Shown here in pieces: positions 1 through 9,127 of a stretch of DNA of 64,000 nucleotides. A program made the translations under genes and the position numbers. Below the pieces are notes generated by a model. It was not told the DNA's origin and did not search any database. It saw only the letters and a program-made list of their open reading frames with translations. This DNA comes from Benincasa hispida (Eukaryota; Streptophyta; Magnoliopsida; Cucurbitales; Cucurbitaceae), in NCBI RefSeq assembly GCF_009727055.1, contig NC_052353.1, forward strand, positions 63,647,088 through 63,711,087. Direction: 5' to 3'. Positions within the stretch are counted from its first letter, which is position 1. Each line of letters starts with the position of its first letter.

Positions 1-412
1 TTTGATTGCCGTCGACAGTGGGCAAAAGAGCAACTATGGAAAAGATGAGATTGAGCAAGAATTTCACCTATAATCATCCCAACTTCTGATTCCTCGTTCT
101 TTCTTTATCTTCATCCAAATCTTAGAATGTTGTTGAAGTAGGACTTAGGTCATTTGATTGTCATCGACAGTGAGCAAAAGAGCAACTACGGAAAAGATGA
201 GATTGAGCAAAAATTTCACCTATAATCATCCCTACGTCTAATCCCTCGTTCTTTCTTTTATCTTCCATCCAAATCTTATAGTGTTGTTGAAACAAGACTT
301 AGCTCATTTGATTGTCATCGACAGTGGGCAAAAGAGCAACTATGAAAAAGATGAGATTGAGCAAGAATTTCACCTATAATCATCCTTACTTCTGATTCCT
401 CGTTCTTTCTTT
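1..412. repeat. Tandem triplication, unit about 153 bp, made of LINE RNase H sequence
   Basis: Three head-to-tail copies start at 1, 153 and 307 (spacing 152 and 154); the third copy is partial. Each carries the same GACAGTG-GGCAAAAGAGCAACTA core. Read on the minus strand the unit encodes the C-terminal part of the adjacent LINE RNase H (motif GMIIGEILAQSH then CSFAHC). It is therefore a local duplication of transposon coding sequence and not an unrelated satellite. The window edge cuts the array, so more copies may lie to the left. Confidence 0.85.
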
Positions 413-815
413 TGCAAAGTAGACAAGCAATACACAAGGAGTGAGTTTCAACAGCCAACGGAAGAAAACCATCTTGTTCTGCAACAATCAAGCCTTCATG
501 AATCGCCAGAGCCTCCAAGAAATCAACATTTGACAAGAAATTACAGAAATTGGTAAATTTGAGCATAATTTCACCTTTTTAATTCTTGAAAATAGCTGAA
601 AATGCACATTCTCTGCTTTGAAAATTAGTTGCAACATCCATATTCATTTTAATTGTTCCAAATTTTGGGGGAATCCATCTCTGAGCTCTAGGAACAGATG
701 AAACTACTGTATCGCTCCTTTGACAATTAAGAGTTCGAAAATGACTAATATAATCAAGAACCCACCCCCAACTGTCATCGAAATTACCCACCCCAGAATC
801 TGTGCGATACATCAC
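315..815 (-). pseudogene. LINE RNase H domain, decayed
   Basis: Two minus-strand reading-frame pieces (566-315 and 815-579) resemble the plant LINE-type RNase H that follows the reverse transcriptase. The upstream piece has the PPKFGTIKMNMDVA stretch typical of the domain start. The downstream piece has LEALAIHEGLIVAEQ followed by AVETHS, the helix and second acidic strand of the fold. A frameshift separates them and the usual first catalytic aspartate context (N-x-D-A) is altered to MDVA. It is the C-terminal end of the same LINE as the pieces at 989-2672. It is not expected to be active. Confidence 0.75.
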
Positions 816-988
816 CTCTTTTTTTTAATTTTCTTACTCCATAATCGCCAACACATAACAATAAAACTCTTCATCTCTTCAGCCGGCAAAGTGGTAGAAA
901 ACTAGAATAGTAAATCATCAAAGTGCCTCATCTCCTTGGGCCAAGAATACAACAGAAAGGCGTTCTTTGCCAATGTTGTTTAACTTCT

Positions 989-1728
989 TTACTGAACCAT
1001 AAAGCATGAAATCCCGTCCACATCGCAGACGAGTCTCAGAAACTGGCACCCCTCTCTCAGTAAGCTTAGAAGTTGTAGGCAAGAGATTGTGAAACGCTTG
1101 CCAACAAAAAATCTTAATTTTGTTAGGGATATTGCAATCCTAGAGAAACTTTCACCATTCCTTAGATTGTTGATTACCTGAATCCTCAACCTCTCCCACT
1201 TCACTACTAGCGAGATACTACTTCGAACTGAATAGCAACCATTCTTCTCATAATGCCATATAGTTTTATCAGGAGTTCTTGTCCTCAGAAGGGGAATGCT
1301 CGAATTCAGCATCATCAAGATGACAAAACTCATTGATCCGATCAACATCCCAACCAACATTGTCTTTCATCAAATCTACAACATAAGTTACTCCATCATG
1401 CTTCAAAGGCCAAATCAGTTGATAAGAAGAAGGTCCAGGAATCCATTTATCACCCACAATCTTAATCTCACGGCCATCTCCAATTCTCCATCTCACACCC
1501 TTTTGAAATAATTCCTTCCCCCACATCAAACTCTTCCAAACAAAGGATGCATTGGATCACACTGTCGCCTCCAATAAATTGGATTGTGAAAAATATTTTC
1601 CTTTTAAAACCAATGCAAGAAGAGTTTGGGTTGTCAATCATTCTCCAACATTGCTTTGCAAGAAGAGCTTGATTAAACATTTCAAGATCACGAAAAACAA
1701 GTCCTCCTCTAAACTTTGACACACACAA
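989..1728 (-). pseudogene. LINE reverse transcriptase C-terminal and zinc-binding region, decayed
   Basis: Three overlapping minus-strand frames give consecutive parts of a plant L1-type open reading frame 2. 1728-1468 has FRGGLVFRDLEMFNQALLAKQCWRM. 1529-1269 has VRWRIGDGREIKIVGDKWIPG. 1360-989 has DKTIWHYEKNGCYSVRS followed by a cysteine-containing tail. These match the post-RT region and zf-RVT-like segment of plant LINEs. The order on the minus strand is correct, but every junction needs a frameshift. Confidence 0.8.
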
Positions 1729-2672
1729 CTTTCCCCAACGAGGCCAATGAATTTTCTTTTAGCCATTCACACATTCCACCAAAATCAAGCCATTAAACGA
1801 TTACAATCAGCCACAAGCGTTATGACCTTACTTGAACAGGATCTGTTCTATAGGTTGTACATCTATATCCTTGAGTTCTAAGAAGACAATCAGCCACAAG
1901 CGTTTTAAGAAGCTTAAAACAACCCATTACATATGTCGGAATAGCTTGTGCCACTGCTTTGATAATAACTTCTTGCTCTCCTAAAGAAAGAAATCGATCC
2001 TTCCATTTATGAAGGACCTGTCAGATCTGATCTTTAATGGAAGCAAAAGTCTTACACTTTCCTCTATCCAATTTCACAGGTAAACCCAAATATTTGACAT
2101 GATGTTCCACCTCACTAACCTACAAAAGGTGAAGAATATATTCTCTCACCTGAGAAGAAGTATTAGGGCTGAAGCTGAGTGCTGACTTAGTACAATTGAT
2201 TTCTTGTCCTGTGATGACCGAATAGCAAAAGAGAGTTGAAGCTATGTGCTCAGCCCCTTTAGATGCATGAAAAAAGAGTTGATTTTCATCTGCAAAAAAA
2301 TAAATGCGACATAGAAGGACTTCGAGGAGATATTTTCAACCCACAAATATTTTTATGATGTTCCAAACAAAATAACATCCGAGACAAATCTTCTGCATGA
2401 AGAAGGAACAAAAAAGGAGAAAGAGGATCGCTCCGATGCTAACCACGTGAAGGCTTCACCTCACCCTTTCTGATTCCACTAATAATAAAAGTGAAAGAAA
2501 CGGTTGAGACACAACGCATAATAAGATCAACAAACCCATGATTGAAGCCAATAGCTGTATGAAACCCCTCGAGAAAGAACCATTCATCTCTATCATATGC
2601 CTTCCTCATATCCAACTTTAAAGCTGTCCATCTGTTGGAATGCCTTGAATTTATTTGTTGGCGCTTCAAACA
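1729..2672 (-). pseudogene. LINE reverse transcriptase core, decayed
   Basis: 2669-2439 encodes WTALKLDMRKAYDRDEWFF, the first catalytic block of L1-type reverse transcriptases (LDM-KAYD). Further along the minus strand, around 2330-2270, the catalytic FADD box is present as FADE, followed near 2210 by GQEINCTKSALSFSPN, the conserved block after it. The catalytic substitution and the stops and frameshifts indicate a dead copy. Sequence from 2438 to 1729 continues the same element without a clean frame. Confidence 0.75.
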
Positions 2673-2674
2673 AC

Positions 2675-3024
2675 CAAGTGTGAGGGTCTCGCTGACCGGT
2701 CAACGAGCCAGGATCCAAGGGTCGATGCCTTGGTGGGTGCCCCCGAAACCTATTCAGAATTCCTATTTAGAATATTTATTTTTTTGTAGTTATTTACGAT
2801 TATGACCTTAGGGTTTAGAGTAGTGCGCTATATAAACTCTCTAACTTTAGAGGCACTGTTTGTGTATTCAGAAAACATTCTCTCTAATAATACTGTTCTC
2901 CCTTTACCCCCGTAGACGTAGCTAACACATTGTTAGTAAACCACGTATATCTGTATGTCAATTCTTTTACGTTCTTTTATATTCTTTAATTCCTTGCTTC
3001 CCACTCTTTTTCAGTTTGATTAAA
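2675..3024 (+). mobile_element. Solo LTR-like insertion inside the LINE
   Basis: The LINE reading frame breaks off at about 2672 and resumes at about 3025. The roughly 350-bp insert has a TATATAAAC box at 2830, CTCTCTAATAATACTGTTCTCC and the block GTAGACGTAGCTAACACATTGTTAGTAAACCACGT (2913-2947, quoted by parts), which resembles the R/U5 end of Copia LTRs (GTGGACGTAGC...ACCACGT). The pentamer CAAAC occurs at both junctions (about 2667 and 3025), as expected for a 5-bp target duplication, but the termini are not a clean TG/CA. No internal retrotransposon sequence is present. Confidence 0.5.
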
Positions 3025-3245
3025 TGCAAACACTCAAAACCCATTATAGCATTATTAGTAAAATCCTGCTTAGCACAAACACATTTTGATTTGGGCTAAT
3101 AATTGATTGAATCACTTTTTTCAACCCGTTAGCAATAGCTTTGGAGATAAAACTTATAAATCACATTGCATAGGCTAATAGGACGAAAATCAGAAACCCT
3201 TTTGGGAATTGGAGCATTTAGGGATAAGGACGATAATAGTTTTTT
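3025..3245 (-). pseudogene. LINE reverse transcriptase N-terminal part
   Basis: On the minus strand this stretch encodes IIVLIPK, then after one frameshift PKRVSDFRPISLCNVIYKF and AIANGLKKVIQSIISPNQ. These are the fingers motifs of plant L1-type reverse transcriptase. It belongs upstream of the 2672-1729 part; the two were contiguous before the LTR-like insertion. The left neighbour on the LINE (its 5' half) has been replaced by the Gypsy LTR that begins at 3262. Confidence 0.85.
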
Positions 3246-3261
3246 TTTAAATTTCATTAAG

Positions 3262-3559
3262 TGATGCACCCTCATTTAGTACCCCCAAAGATCTTGTTAG
3301 GCCTAAGCCACAATTTTATTTATCAACAACGGGGGAAGTATGCAAAAGTTTCCCACTCTCTCCAAAGTTCTCAATAGAGACCAAATACAAGAAAATATTG
3401 TGAAAAGATAATTCCCTCCCACCTTTCATTCTCTATTTATAACAAACATTCCCCCCTCTAACCAACAATATTCTCGGGCCCACATTCTAACTAACTACCT
3501 CCCACATTTCCCTTTTTCTTACACCTACGTGTATATACTTTATCCCTAGAGGTCTATCA
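3262..3559 (-). mobile_element. 3' LTR of a minus-strand Ty3/Gypsy chromovirus
   Basis: Read on the minus strand the segment starts TGATAGACC and ends GGTGCATCA, giving TG...CA termini and a length of 298 bp. It directly follows the end of the chromodomain-bearing polyprotein (CTTGAGGACAAGG, then GAGTGGATTATGA as polypurine-type lead). A second LTR is not present, because the element is truncated at 5677 by a Copia sequence. Confidence 0.7.
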
Positions 3560-5677
3560 TAATCCACTCGTCAAAGAGCTACCTTGTCCTCAAGTGGAAA
3601 TCCAGGAATTGAGATTGAATGAAGTCAACTAATTCCCATGTTGCATCTTCGGGCAAACTATTAGCCCAGTGAATCAAAACCTCCCGTTTACTCTCCTCAG
3701 TCAGAGACTATTGCAAGCCCAAGACTGCCTCTAGTATAATGGTGATGGATAGGTCGGGAGTCAATGCTGATGGTATCGAAAACACGGTAAGTTGGACCCC
3801 GCTGCCTTTTTCAGCACGGATACATGAAAAACGGGGTGAATTCCAGCATTTGGAGGTAATGCTAATTAGTAGGCCACCGATTCGGTCCGCACAATAATCT
3901 GGAATGGGCCTACAAAATGTGGAGCCAACTTCAGGTGTGTGTGCTTACTGATGGATGAATTGCAGTATGGTCGAAGCTTAAGATAAATCCAATCGTTTAC
4001 TTCAAATTGCACGTCCCGTCACTTGTTGTTTCCTGATTTACATCCTCTATTGTGCTTTCAGAAGAGCTTGTTTACTTCAAATTGCACGTCCCATCGCTTG
4101 TTATTTCTTGATTTACATCCTCTGTTGTGCTTTCAGAAAAGTTTCTTCTAACTTTTGAAACATAACATCCCTTTCATGTAGTAGACGATCAATTTCGTGT
4201 ACCATGCTAGATCCCTTTTCATATGGCAGTAAGGGTGGAGGGAGGCAGCCGTAGACCACTTCAAAAGGAGTAGTTTGTGTTGAGGAATGATGAGTCGTAT
4301 TGTAACTAAATTATGCCCATGGTAACCATTTAACCCACTGATTTAGAATCCCCATCGTAAAGCTACGCAAGTATGTTTCAATACTTTGGTTTACTACCTC
4401 CGTTTGAACATCCATTTGGGATTGATAAGCGGTACTCCTTCATAATTGTGTTCCTAAAGAACACATAAGTTCCTCCAAAATAATCTTGTGAATATTTTAT
4501 CGCAATCCGACAAAATACTTAATGGATAACCATGTAAGTGTACAATTTCCTGCAAAAAACAGCAGCAACAGAAATAGCATTAAAGGGATGTTTCAGCGAA
4601 TTAAAATGAGCATACTTGGAGAGGCGATCCACCACCACTAAAATCATGTCAAAGCCTTCGGATTTTGGTAGGCTCTCTATGAAATCCATACTTATATCCT
4701 CCCAAATTTGGTCAGGAATAGGAAGAGCTTGAAGCAAACCCCCTGGTGATAGAGTCAAGTATTTTGCTTGTTGACAAACAGCACAATCGGCAACAAATGC
4801 TCGCATGCACACCTTCATTCCGATCCAATACACTTCACGGGACAGTCGTTGATATGTTTTTAACGCTCCTTGATGGCCTCCCACTGGGCTATTATGGAAT
4901 TCAGCCAATAATAACGGGACTATTGGGGAGTCTGCCGGCAGAACCAATGGACCACAGTATTGTCAACAATTCCCCATTAATAGCATAACCCTCTGGTGCA
5001 AGTTGCTCATTAATTAAAGCTTGTATAATACCATTCAAAATCTCATCTCCCCGAACTTAGTTCACAAACACCGAAGTGTTAATTCCACCCACCACGCTTA
5101 AAAAGCCAAATTCCAACACTGGTGGTAGTCTACTTAAAGCATCAGCAGCAGAATTTTCCATTCCCTTCTTGTACTCAATACTAAAATCATAACCCATTAG
5201 TTTTGTAATCCACGGTTGATATTCCCCTGCAATTACCCGCTATTCCAACAAAAACTTGAGACTATGTTGATCAGTTCGAACGATAAAACGTCGACCCAAT
5301 AAATAAGCTCCCCATTCCTAAATAGCAAATACTATTGCTATAATTCTTGTTCGTACACTGCCTTATAACGGTGGGTTGGAGGCAAGGCCCGACTGAAGAA
5401 TGTGAGTGGTTGCCTATTTTGCATCAACACCGAACCTCTCCTACTCCGGATGCATCTGTTCCAACCTCAAATGGTTGGGGAAAATCGAGTATACCCAACA
5501 CCGAAGCTGATACCATTATTGATTTCAGCCCTTGAAAGGTTTCCTCCGCCTCCGTATTCCATGTAAAGCCCCCTTTCTTCGGCAGTTGTGTCAATGGTAG
5601 GGCAATGGATCCATAATTAGCAATGAACTTTCGAGAGTAGCCAATAAGGCCCATAAATTTGTGCAACTCCTTTACCT
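3560..5677 (-). pseudogene. Ty3/Gypsy chromovirus polyprotein, RT end to chromodomain, truncated
   Basis: Minus-strand pieces follow the Gypsy order. 5677-5424 holds the RT/RNase H junction (ELHKFMGLIGYSRKFIANYG, LPLTQLPKKGGFTWN, DFPQPFEVGTDASG). 4947-4519 holds the integrase zinc finger (HNSPVGGHQG...C-x2-C as CAVCQQAK) and catalytic start (SMDFIESLPKS, VVVDRLSKYAHF). Around 4320-4160 is the later integrase block (WVKWLPWAEFSYNT). At about 3690-3600 is a chromodomain, with VLIHWANSLPEDATWELVDFI. The chromodomain places it among chromoviruses. Frameshifts and stops are frequent, and the gag, protease and most of the RT are missing beyond 5677. Confidence 0.8.
3995..4144. repeat. 75-bp tandem duplication within the Gypsy integrase region
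   Basis: GTTTACTTCAAATTGCACGTCCC begins at 3995 (quoted from its first 20 or so bases) and again at 4070. The 75-bp units then match through TTGTGCTTTCAGAA with a few substitutions. The unit is a multiple of three, so it repeats 25 codons without shifting the frame. Confidence 0.8.
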
Positions 5678-6300
5678 TTAGGATCGTAAAAGTAACCACC
5701 TTTCATTCCTTTAAGGCAATCTAAAAAAAGACACAATTTTGAATGAGGTTCTAATTTCTTAGGATTTTCCTCAAGCACGTATGTTGGACAACCCCAGATC
5801 TGAATGGCATAAACTACCTCTATGACCATTCTATAACTCCAAAGGTGTTCCAGTAACATTTTTGGATGGAACACAGTTCAAAATGTAGGCTATAATTTGT
5901 ATTGCATAACCCCAAAATAAGTCCGATAAGAAAGCATAACTCATCATAGACCGAACCATGCCCAACAGGGTTCGATTTCTCATTTCTGATACACCATTTT
6001 ATTGAGGTGTACCAGGTGCTGAGAGTTGGGATACATTTCCATGTTCTACCAAATAGTCCTGGAATTTTAGATCCATATACTCTACACCTTGGTTAGATCG
6101 AAATATCTTTATTGTTTTATTTAATACATTTTCAACTTCAGCTTTGTACTCCTTGAACTTTACAAGGACTTTAGACTTATGTTGCATTAAATAAACATAC
6201 CTATATGTAGAATAATCATTCGTGAAAGTGATGAAATATTCAAACTCTTCTCTTGTCTTAACATTCATCATATCACAGAGGTCTGAATGTACAAGCTCTA
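5678..6300 (-). pseudogene. Copia integrase, degraded
   Basis: 6271-5999 encodes YFITFTNDYSTYRYVYLM, KFKEYKAEVENVLNKTIK and FRSNQGVEYMD, the integrase core with its first acidic residues (FTNDYS, FRSNQG). 5874-5678 encodes the later part with IWGCPTYVLEENPKKLEPHSK and GGYFYDPKG. A stop and frameshift lie between them. In the family the reading would continue to a variable linker and the reverse transcriptase, but Gypsy sequence takes over after YDPK. Confidence 0.8.
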
Positions 6301-6329
6301 AGGGCTCTTTGGCTTTGTGACCTTTTCTA

Positions 6330-7363
6330 GTAAAATACTTTTTTTTGTCATTTTGCCTTCAAGGCACGACTCACATACAGGTAAAGAATCTTCTTCTAAC
6401 TCGCTTTGAAGTCCATTCTTAACCAGTCTCTCAATCCTATCGAGATTTATGTGTCTTAATCTTAGGTGCCAAAGATGGACATTTTCATTAGAAGAAATTT
6501 TTTGTCTTTTATTCTAAGTTACCACAGTTTTAAACTGTTCAGTATTTAGGAGGGTCTTTGTTGCTAACAGTCTTAACACATATAAATTATCTTCCAACTT
6601 AGCAAAACAAAGTTCTATACCATTCTTAAAAATAGACGCTTTATTTAAAGAAAATTGTACATAATAAATTTGATCGATTAAACACTTTACCGAAATTAAG
6701 TTCATTTTCAAGTTGGGAACTACAAATACATTTTCAAGTAAAATATAATTTTTCTGTAAAGTCGGAGTCCTCTCATTGCCCTCGCAGAGATGACATGTCC
6801 AGTTCTTACATGCATTGTCATCTCAACAGGTGCTAGCTGCCACCAGGAATCAATTCCCTGAAATGAAGAACAAACGTGGTTAGTGGCGTTCAAATTATCC
6901 AGACCAAATCATCATTCTCCACTAAACAAGTCTTCAATACAAGTAAATCACATTTACCTTACTTTGTCTTCTTCTTTTCTGTCAAGTATTTAGGACAATT
7001 CCTTCTCTAATGTCCCTCTTGGTTGCAATGGAAACAAATTCCTTTTACGGTCTTGGTCTTTTTGGCCTTTTGGGCAGCAGCTGGTGGGTTAGCCTTCCAC
7101 TTTCCACCTTTCTTCTTCTTCCATATTTTGGTGCTAGAAAAGGAAGACACAAACTTAGTTTCAAAGGTCGAACCTCTATAGAACTTCTTTGAGGACGAGG
7201 TAACATTTGCTTCACTCTTCTGTTCCTTGACTTTCATCAAGGATTGGAAAGTTTGTAGCTCATTGAGCAAGGTGGTCAGGTTATAGTCAATCATATTCAT
7301 GACAACATTGCTAAGGAATGTAGGAAACTTTTAGGTGAAGTTTCCAGGATGAAGCTAACCTCA
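6330..7363 (-). pseudogene. Copia gag 3' part, zinc knuckle, protease and GAG-pre-integrase region
   Basis: 7300-7007 encodes YNLTTLLNELQTFQSLMK, a lysine-rich basic stretch and the zinc-knuckle start GICFHCNQEGH. 6711-6514 encodes MNLISVKCLIDQ and LEDNLYVLRLLATKTLLNTE, from the region between protease and integrase. Near 6450-6330 the minus strand keeps the HLWHLRLRHINLDRIE-like and ESCLEG motifs in broken form. The protease active site (D-S-G) is not intact in any frame I can follow. Gag continues upstream at 8671 beyond the plastid insert. Confidence 0.75.
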
Positions 7364-7365
7364 GA

Positions 7366-7500
7366 TCAATGATTTGAGCGATACGTCCCAAGTTGTTTTT
7401 TTCAAGCATGGAAACTTCAGGACCAGAAGTCATAGGATTTATTCTTATAATAAAATGAAATATGTCGAAATTTTTTTGTTTAGAAAAATATATAGTTTCA
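7366..7500 (-). pseudogene. atpB: Plastid atpB 5' end fragment
   Basis: On the minus strand the first codons read [16 protein letters not shown], then [10 protein letters not shown]. This corresponds to the start of the chloroplast ATP synthase beta subunit; the initiator ATG has become ATA. Upstream, TCGACATATTTCATTTT resembles the atpB 5' untranslated region. The coding match ends after QII, at the junction with gag. It is a fragment of about 30 codons plus leader with no function expected. Confidence 0.8.
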
Positions 7501-7610
7501 ATCTACTCTACTCTTTCAGATCAAGACAAAGATTAATACAATAATTGTACCTACATTAATTCACACACCTTAAGATTTAATTAGGAATTGATTATACATT
7601 TTTTTTTCCC

Positions 7611-7899
7611 AGGGTGAAAAGATAGAATGGGTGTGGGGTAATAATTCCATATTGATCCGAACCAATCCATATGCTCCCATTTTTAATAAGATTCCGGCTA
7701 GAAGCATACAAATACTATAATGTGCCTCTCCGTGGGTAACTGGTAACCATGTATATAAGGGTATAATCGATGATTTGACAGAAAAAGCAATAAGAAATCC
7801 GATATAGAATAGTATTTCCAGTGCCATAGGATACGATTGATTAGCTGATGTTTCAAAATTTAAAGTTGGTTCATTAGAACCATATAAACCGATACCTAG
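7611..7899 (-). pseudogene. ndhD: Plastid ndhD internal fragment
   Basis: The minus strand encodes [55 protein letters not shown] and [14 protein letters not shown]. These are consecutive segments of the chloroplast NDH-1 subunit 4 (NdhD), a membrane proton-pumping subunit. The frame is open through the fragment, with several substitutions compared with what I know of the family (for example PVTH where PDTH is usual), consistent with a relaxed nuclear copy. Both ends are abrupt: FSPW then unrelated sequence on one side, ycf15 on the other. Confidence 0.9.
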
Positions 7900-7938
7900 A
7901 GCTAAGGTCCAAAATATGGAAGAAACCGGTGTTTTCAC
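7900..7938 (-). pseudogene. ycf15: Plastid ycf15 N-terminal fragment fused in frame to ndhD
   Basis: The minus strand reads [12 protein letters not shown], matching the first residues of the small plastid ycf15 frame, which normally lies next to ycf2 in the inverted repeat. The start codon is GTG here in place of ATG. The frame passes without a stop into the ndhD fragment, making a chimeric open frame of 122 codons. The fusion is a by-product of the scrambled insertion. Confidence 0.7.
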
Positions 7939-8021
7939 GACTTTATCACCCAGTTAATTCTGTTCCACTTAATCTCTATTTCATGGCCACATATTTTTTC
8001 GGCTAAGGAATGGGAAACCTT

Positions 8022-8468
8022 TCTCTTGATCAGAGATTTCTCTATGAACAATATGAATCGGAGTTTGAAGAAGGGAAAAGAGAAGTAGTCCTCGACCCGC
8101 AACAGATAGAGAAGGATTTATTCAATCACATAGTTTGGGCTCCTAGAATATGGCGCCCTTGGGGCTTTCTATTTGATTGTATCGAAAGGCCTAATGAATT
8201 GGGATTTTCCTATTGGGCTAGGTAATTTCGAGACAAGCGGATCATTTATGATGAAGAGGATGAGCTTCAAGAGAATGATTCGAAGTTCTTGCAGAGTGGA
8301 ACCGTGCAGTACCAGACACGAGATAGATCTTCCAAAGAACAAGGCTTTTTTCGAATAAGCCCTCATTTGGGATCCTGCAGATCTACTCTTTTTCCTATTC
8401 AAAGATCAGCCTTTTGTCTCTGTGTTTTCACATCGAGAATTCTTTGCAGATGAAGAGATGTCAAAGGG
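8022..8468 (+). pseudogene. ycf2: Plastid ycf2 3'-region fragment
   Basis: From 8022 the plus strand encodes [57 protein letters not shown] and, after a stop at 8222, [32 protein letters not shown] and [18 protein letters not shown] in shifting frames. This is the region close to the C terminus of the very large plastid protein Ycf2. A stop and small indels make it a pseudogene. The sequence before 8022 does not match the expected upstream part of ycf2, so a junction lies there. Confidence 0.9.
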
Positions 8469-8577
8469 GCATGGCACTTTGAATTCGATATGAGAATTTT
8501 TTTCTTGTTTTTTTTTCTAAACCATTAGGTTATGTATCGAAAGAGTAGTATGAGATAAAAAGCATTTTTGATTTAAG

Positions 8578-8670
8578 CACAATCCAGAAAACACAAAATT
8601 TGCTCTGACCACACCTTCGTAACTTCAAATACCCGGATTCGTTATAGTCCGTCCTGTGATACTCCAACCA
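8578..8670 (-). pseudogene. psbB: Plastid psbB internal fragment
   Basis: On the minus strand GWSITGRTITNPGI, a stop where tryptophan is expected, then SYEGVVRANFVFSGLC. This is an internal part of the photosystem II CP47 protein (usual form [24 protein letters not shown]). The fragment abuts Copia gag at 8671. It is too short and broken to function. Confidence 0.8.
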
Positions 8671-9127
8671 CTGACCTCATCAATGATAAACTCGTTCATC
8701 TTAGTCACTTTAAAGTGGATCATCATGTTTAGAACGTGTTATCGAATAGAGACCCCCTCTGGCATGCGGGCATTGAAGATGAATTTGAGCACATAGTGCC
8801 TGAGTTGAGTGGATGCTTGTCTAAATATTCCCTGCAGGGACTCCATGATCTTACAGGCAGTGAGCATGGGCTCATGCTTCTTGGCCAAGACCTTGGAGAG
8901 GTTTGCCAAGATGTAAGCTTAGACTTTTTCATTTTTCCATACCCAACGTTCGTATGCCTCCTGAACATTTCAAGTGGCATTTGAAGCGGGGACTTGAGGA
9001 CACTCCTCGACAAGGACAAATCTTAGGTCATCAATGATCAGAACTGTATTAATTGTGTTTCTTCAGGTGATGTAATTATGCTGGTTAATTTTTCGACGAC
9101 AAGCATGTTAAGAGTTGCGAAAGTCAT
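8671..9127 (-). pseudogene. Copia gag 5' part
   Basis: From ATG at about 9127 the minus strand encodes a Copia Gag N-terminal region with scattered frameshifts: LIIDDLRFVLVEECPQVPAS, VQEAYERWV, AYILANLSKVLAKKHEPML, ACKIMESLQGIFRQ and ARMPEGVSIR. It ends in NEFIIDEVS, where the plastid block begins. The continuation [11 protein letters not shown] is at 7363 downward. Gag would form the virus-like particle of the element. Confidence 0.8.

Larger units (their letters stand above)
7364..8670. other. Nuclear plastid DNA (NUPT) mosaic inserted in Copia gag
   Basis: At least five non-adjacent pieces of chloroplast genome lie side by side in mixed orientation: atpB start (-), ndhD internal (-), ycf15 start (-), ycf2 near its 3' end (+) and psbB internal (-). 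Stretches at 7500-7610, 7939-8021 and 8469-8577 are not assigned but are probably plastid too. The Copia gag frame stops at 8671 and resumes at 7363. The 9-mer CTRACCTCA and the 8-mer TCAATGAT occur at both edges (7355-7373 and 8671-8687), so the insertion duplicated about 9-17 bp of target or used microhomology. Confidence 0.85.

Noticed and set aside
1..412. CRISPR-like array
   Set aside because: The repeats are contiguous 153-bp units without spacers, in a plant genome, and derive from LINE coding sequence.
7570..7938. 122-codon open frame with NdhD similarity taken as a gene
   Set aside because: It is a fusion of plastid fragments inside a retrotransposon, without an ATG start; treated as a plastid-derived pseudogene.
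8010..8225. 71-codon frame resembling Ycf2 as a functional gene
   Set aside because: It is a short internal piece of a very large plastid gene with a premature stop, beside other plastid fragments.
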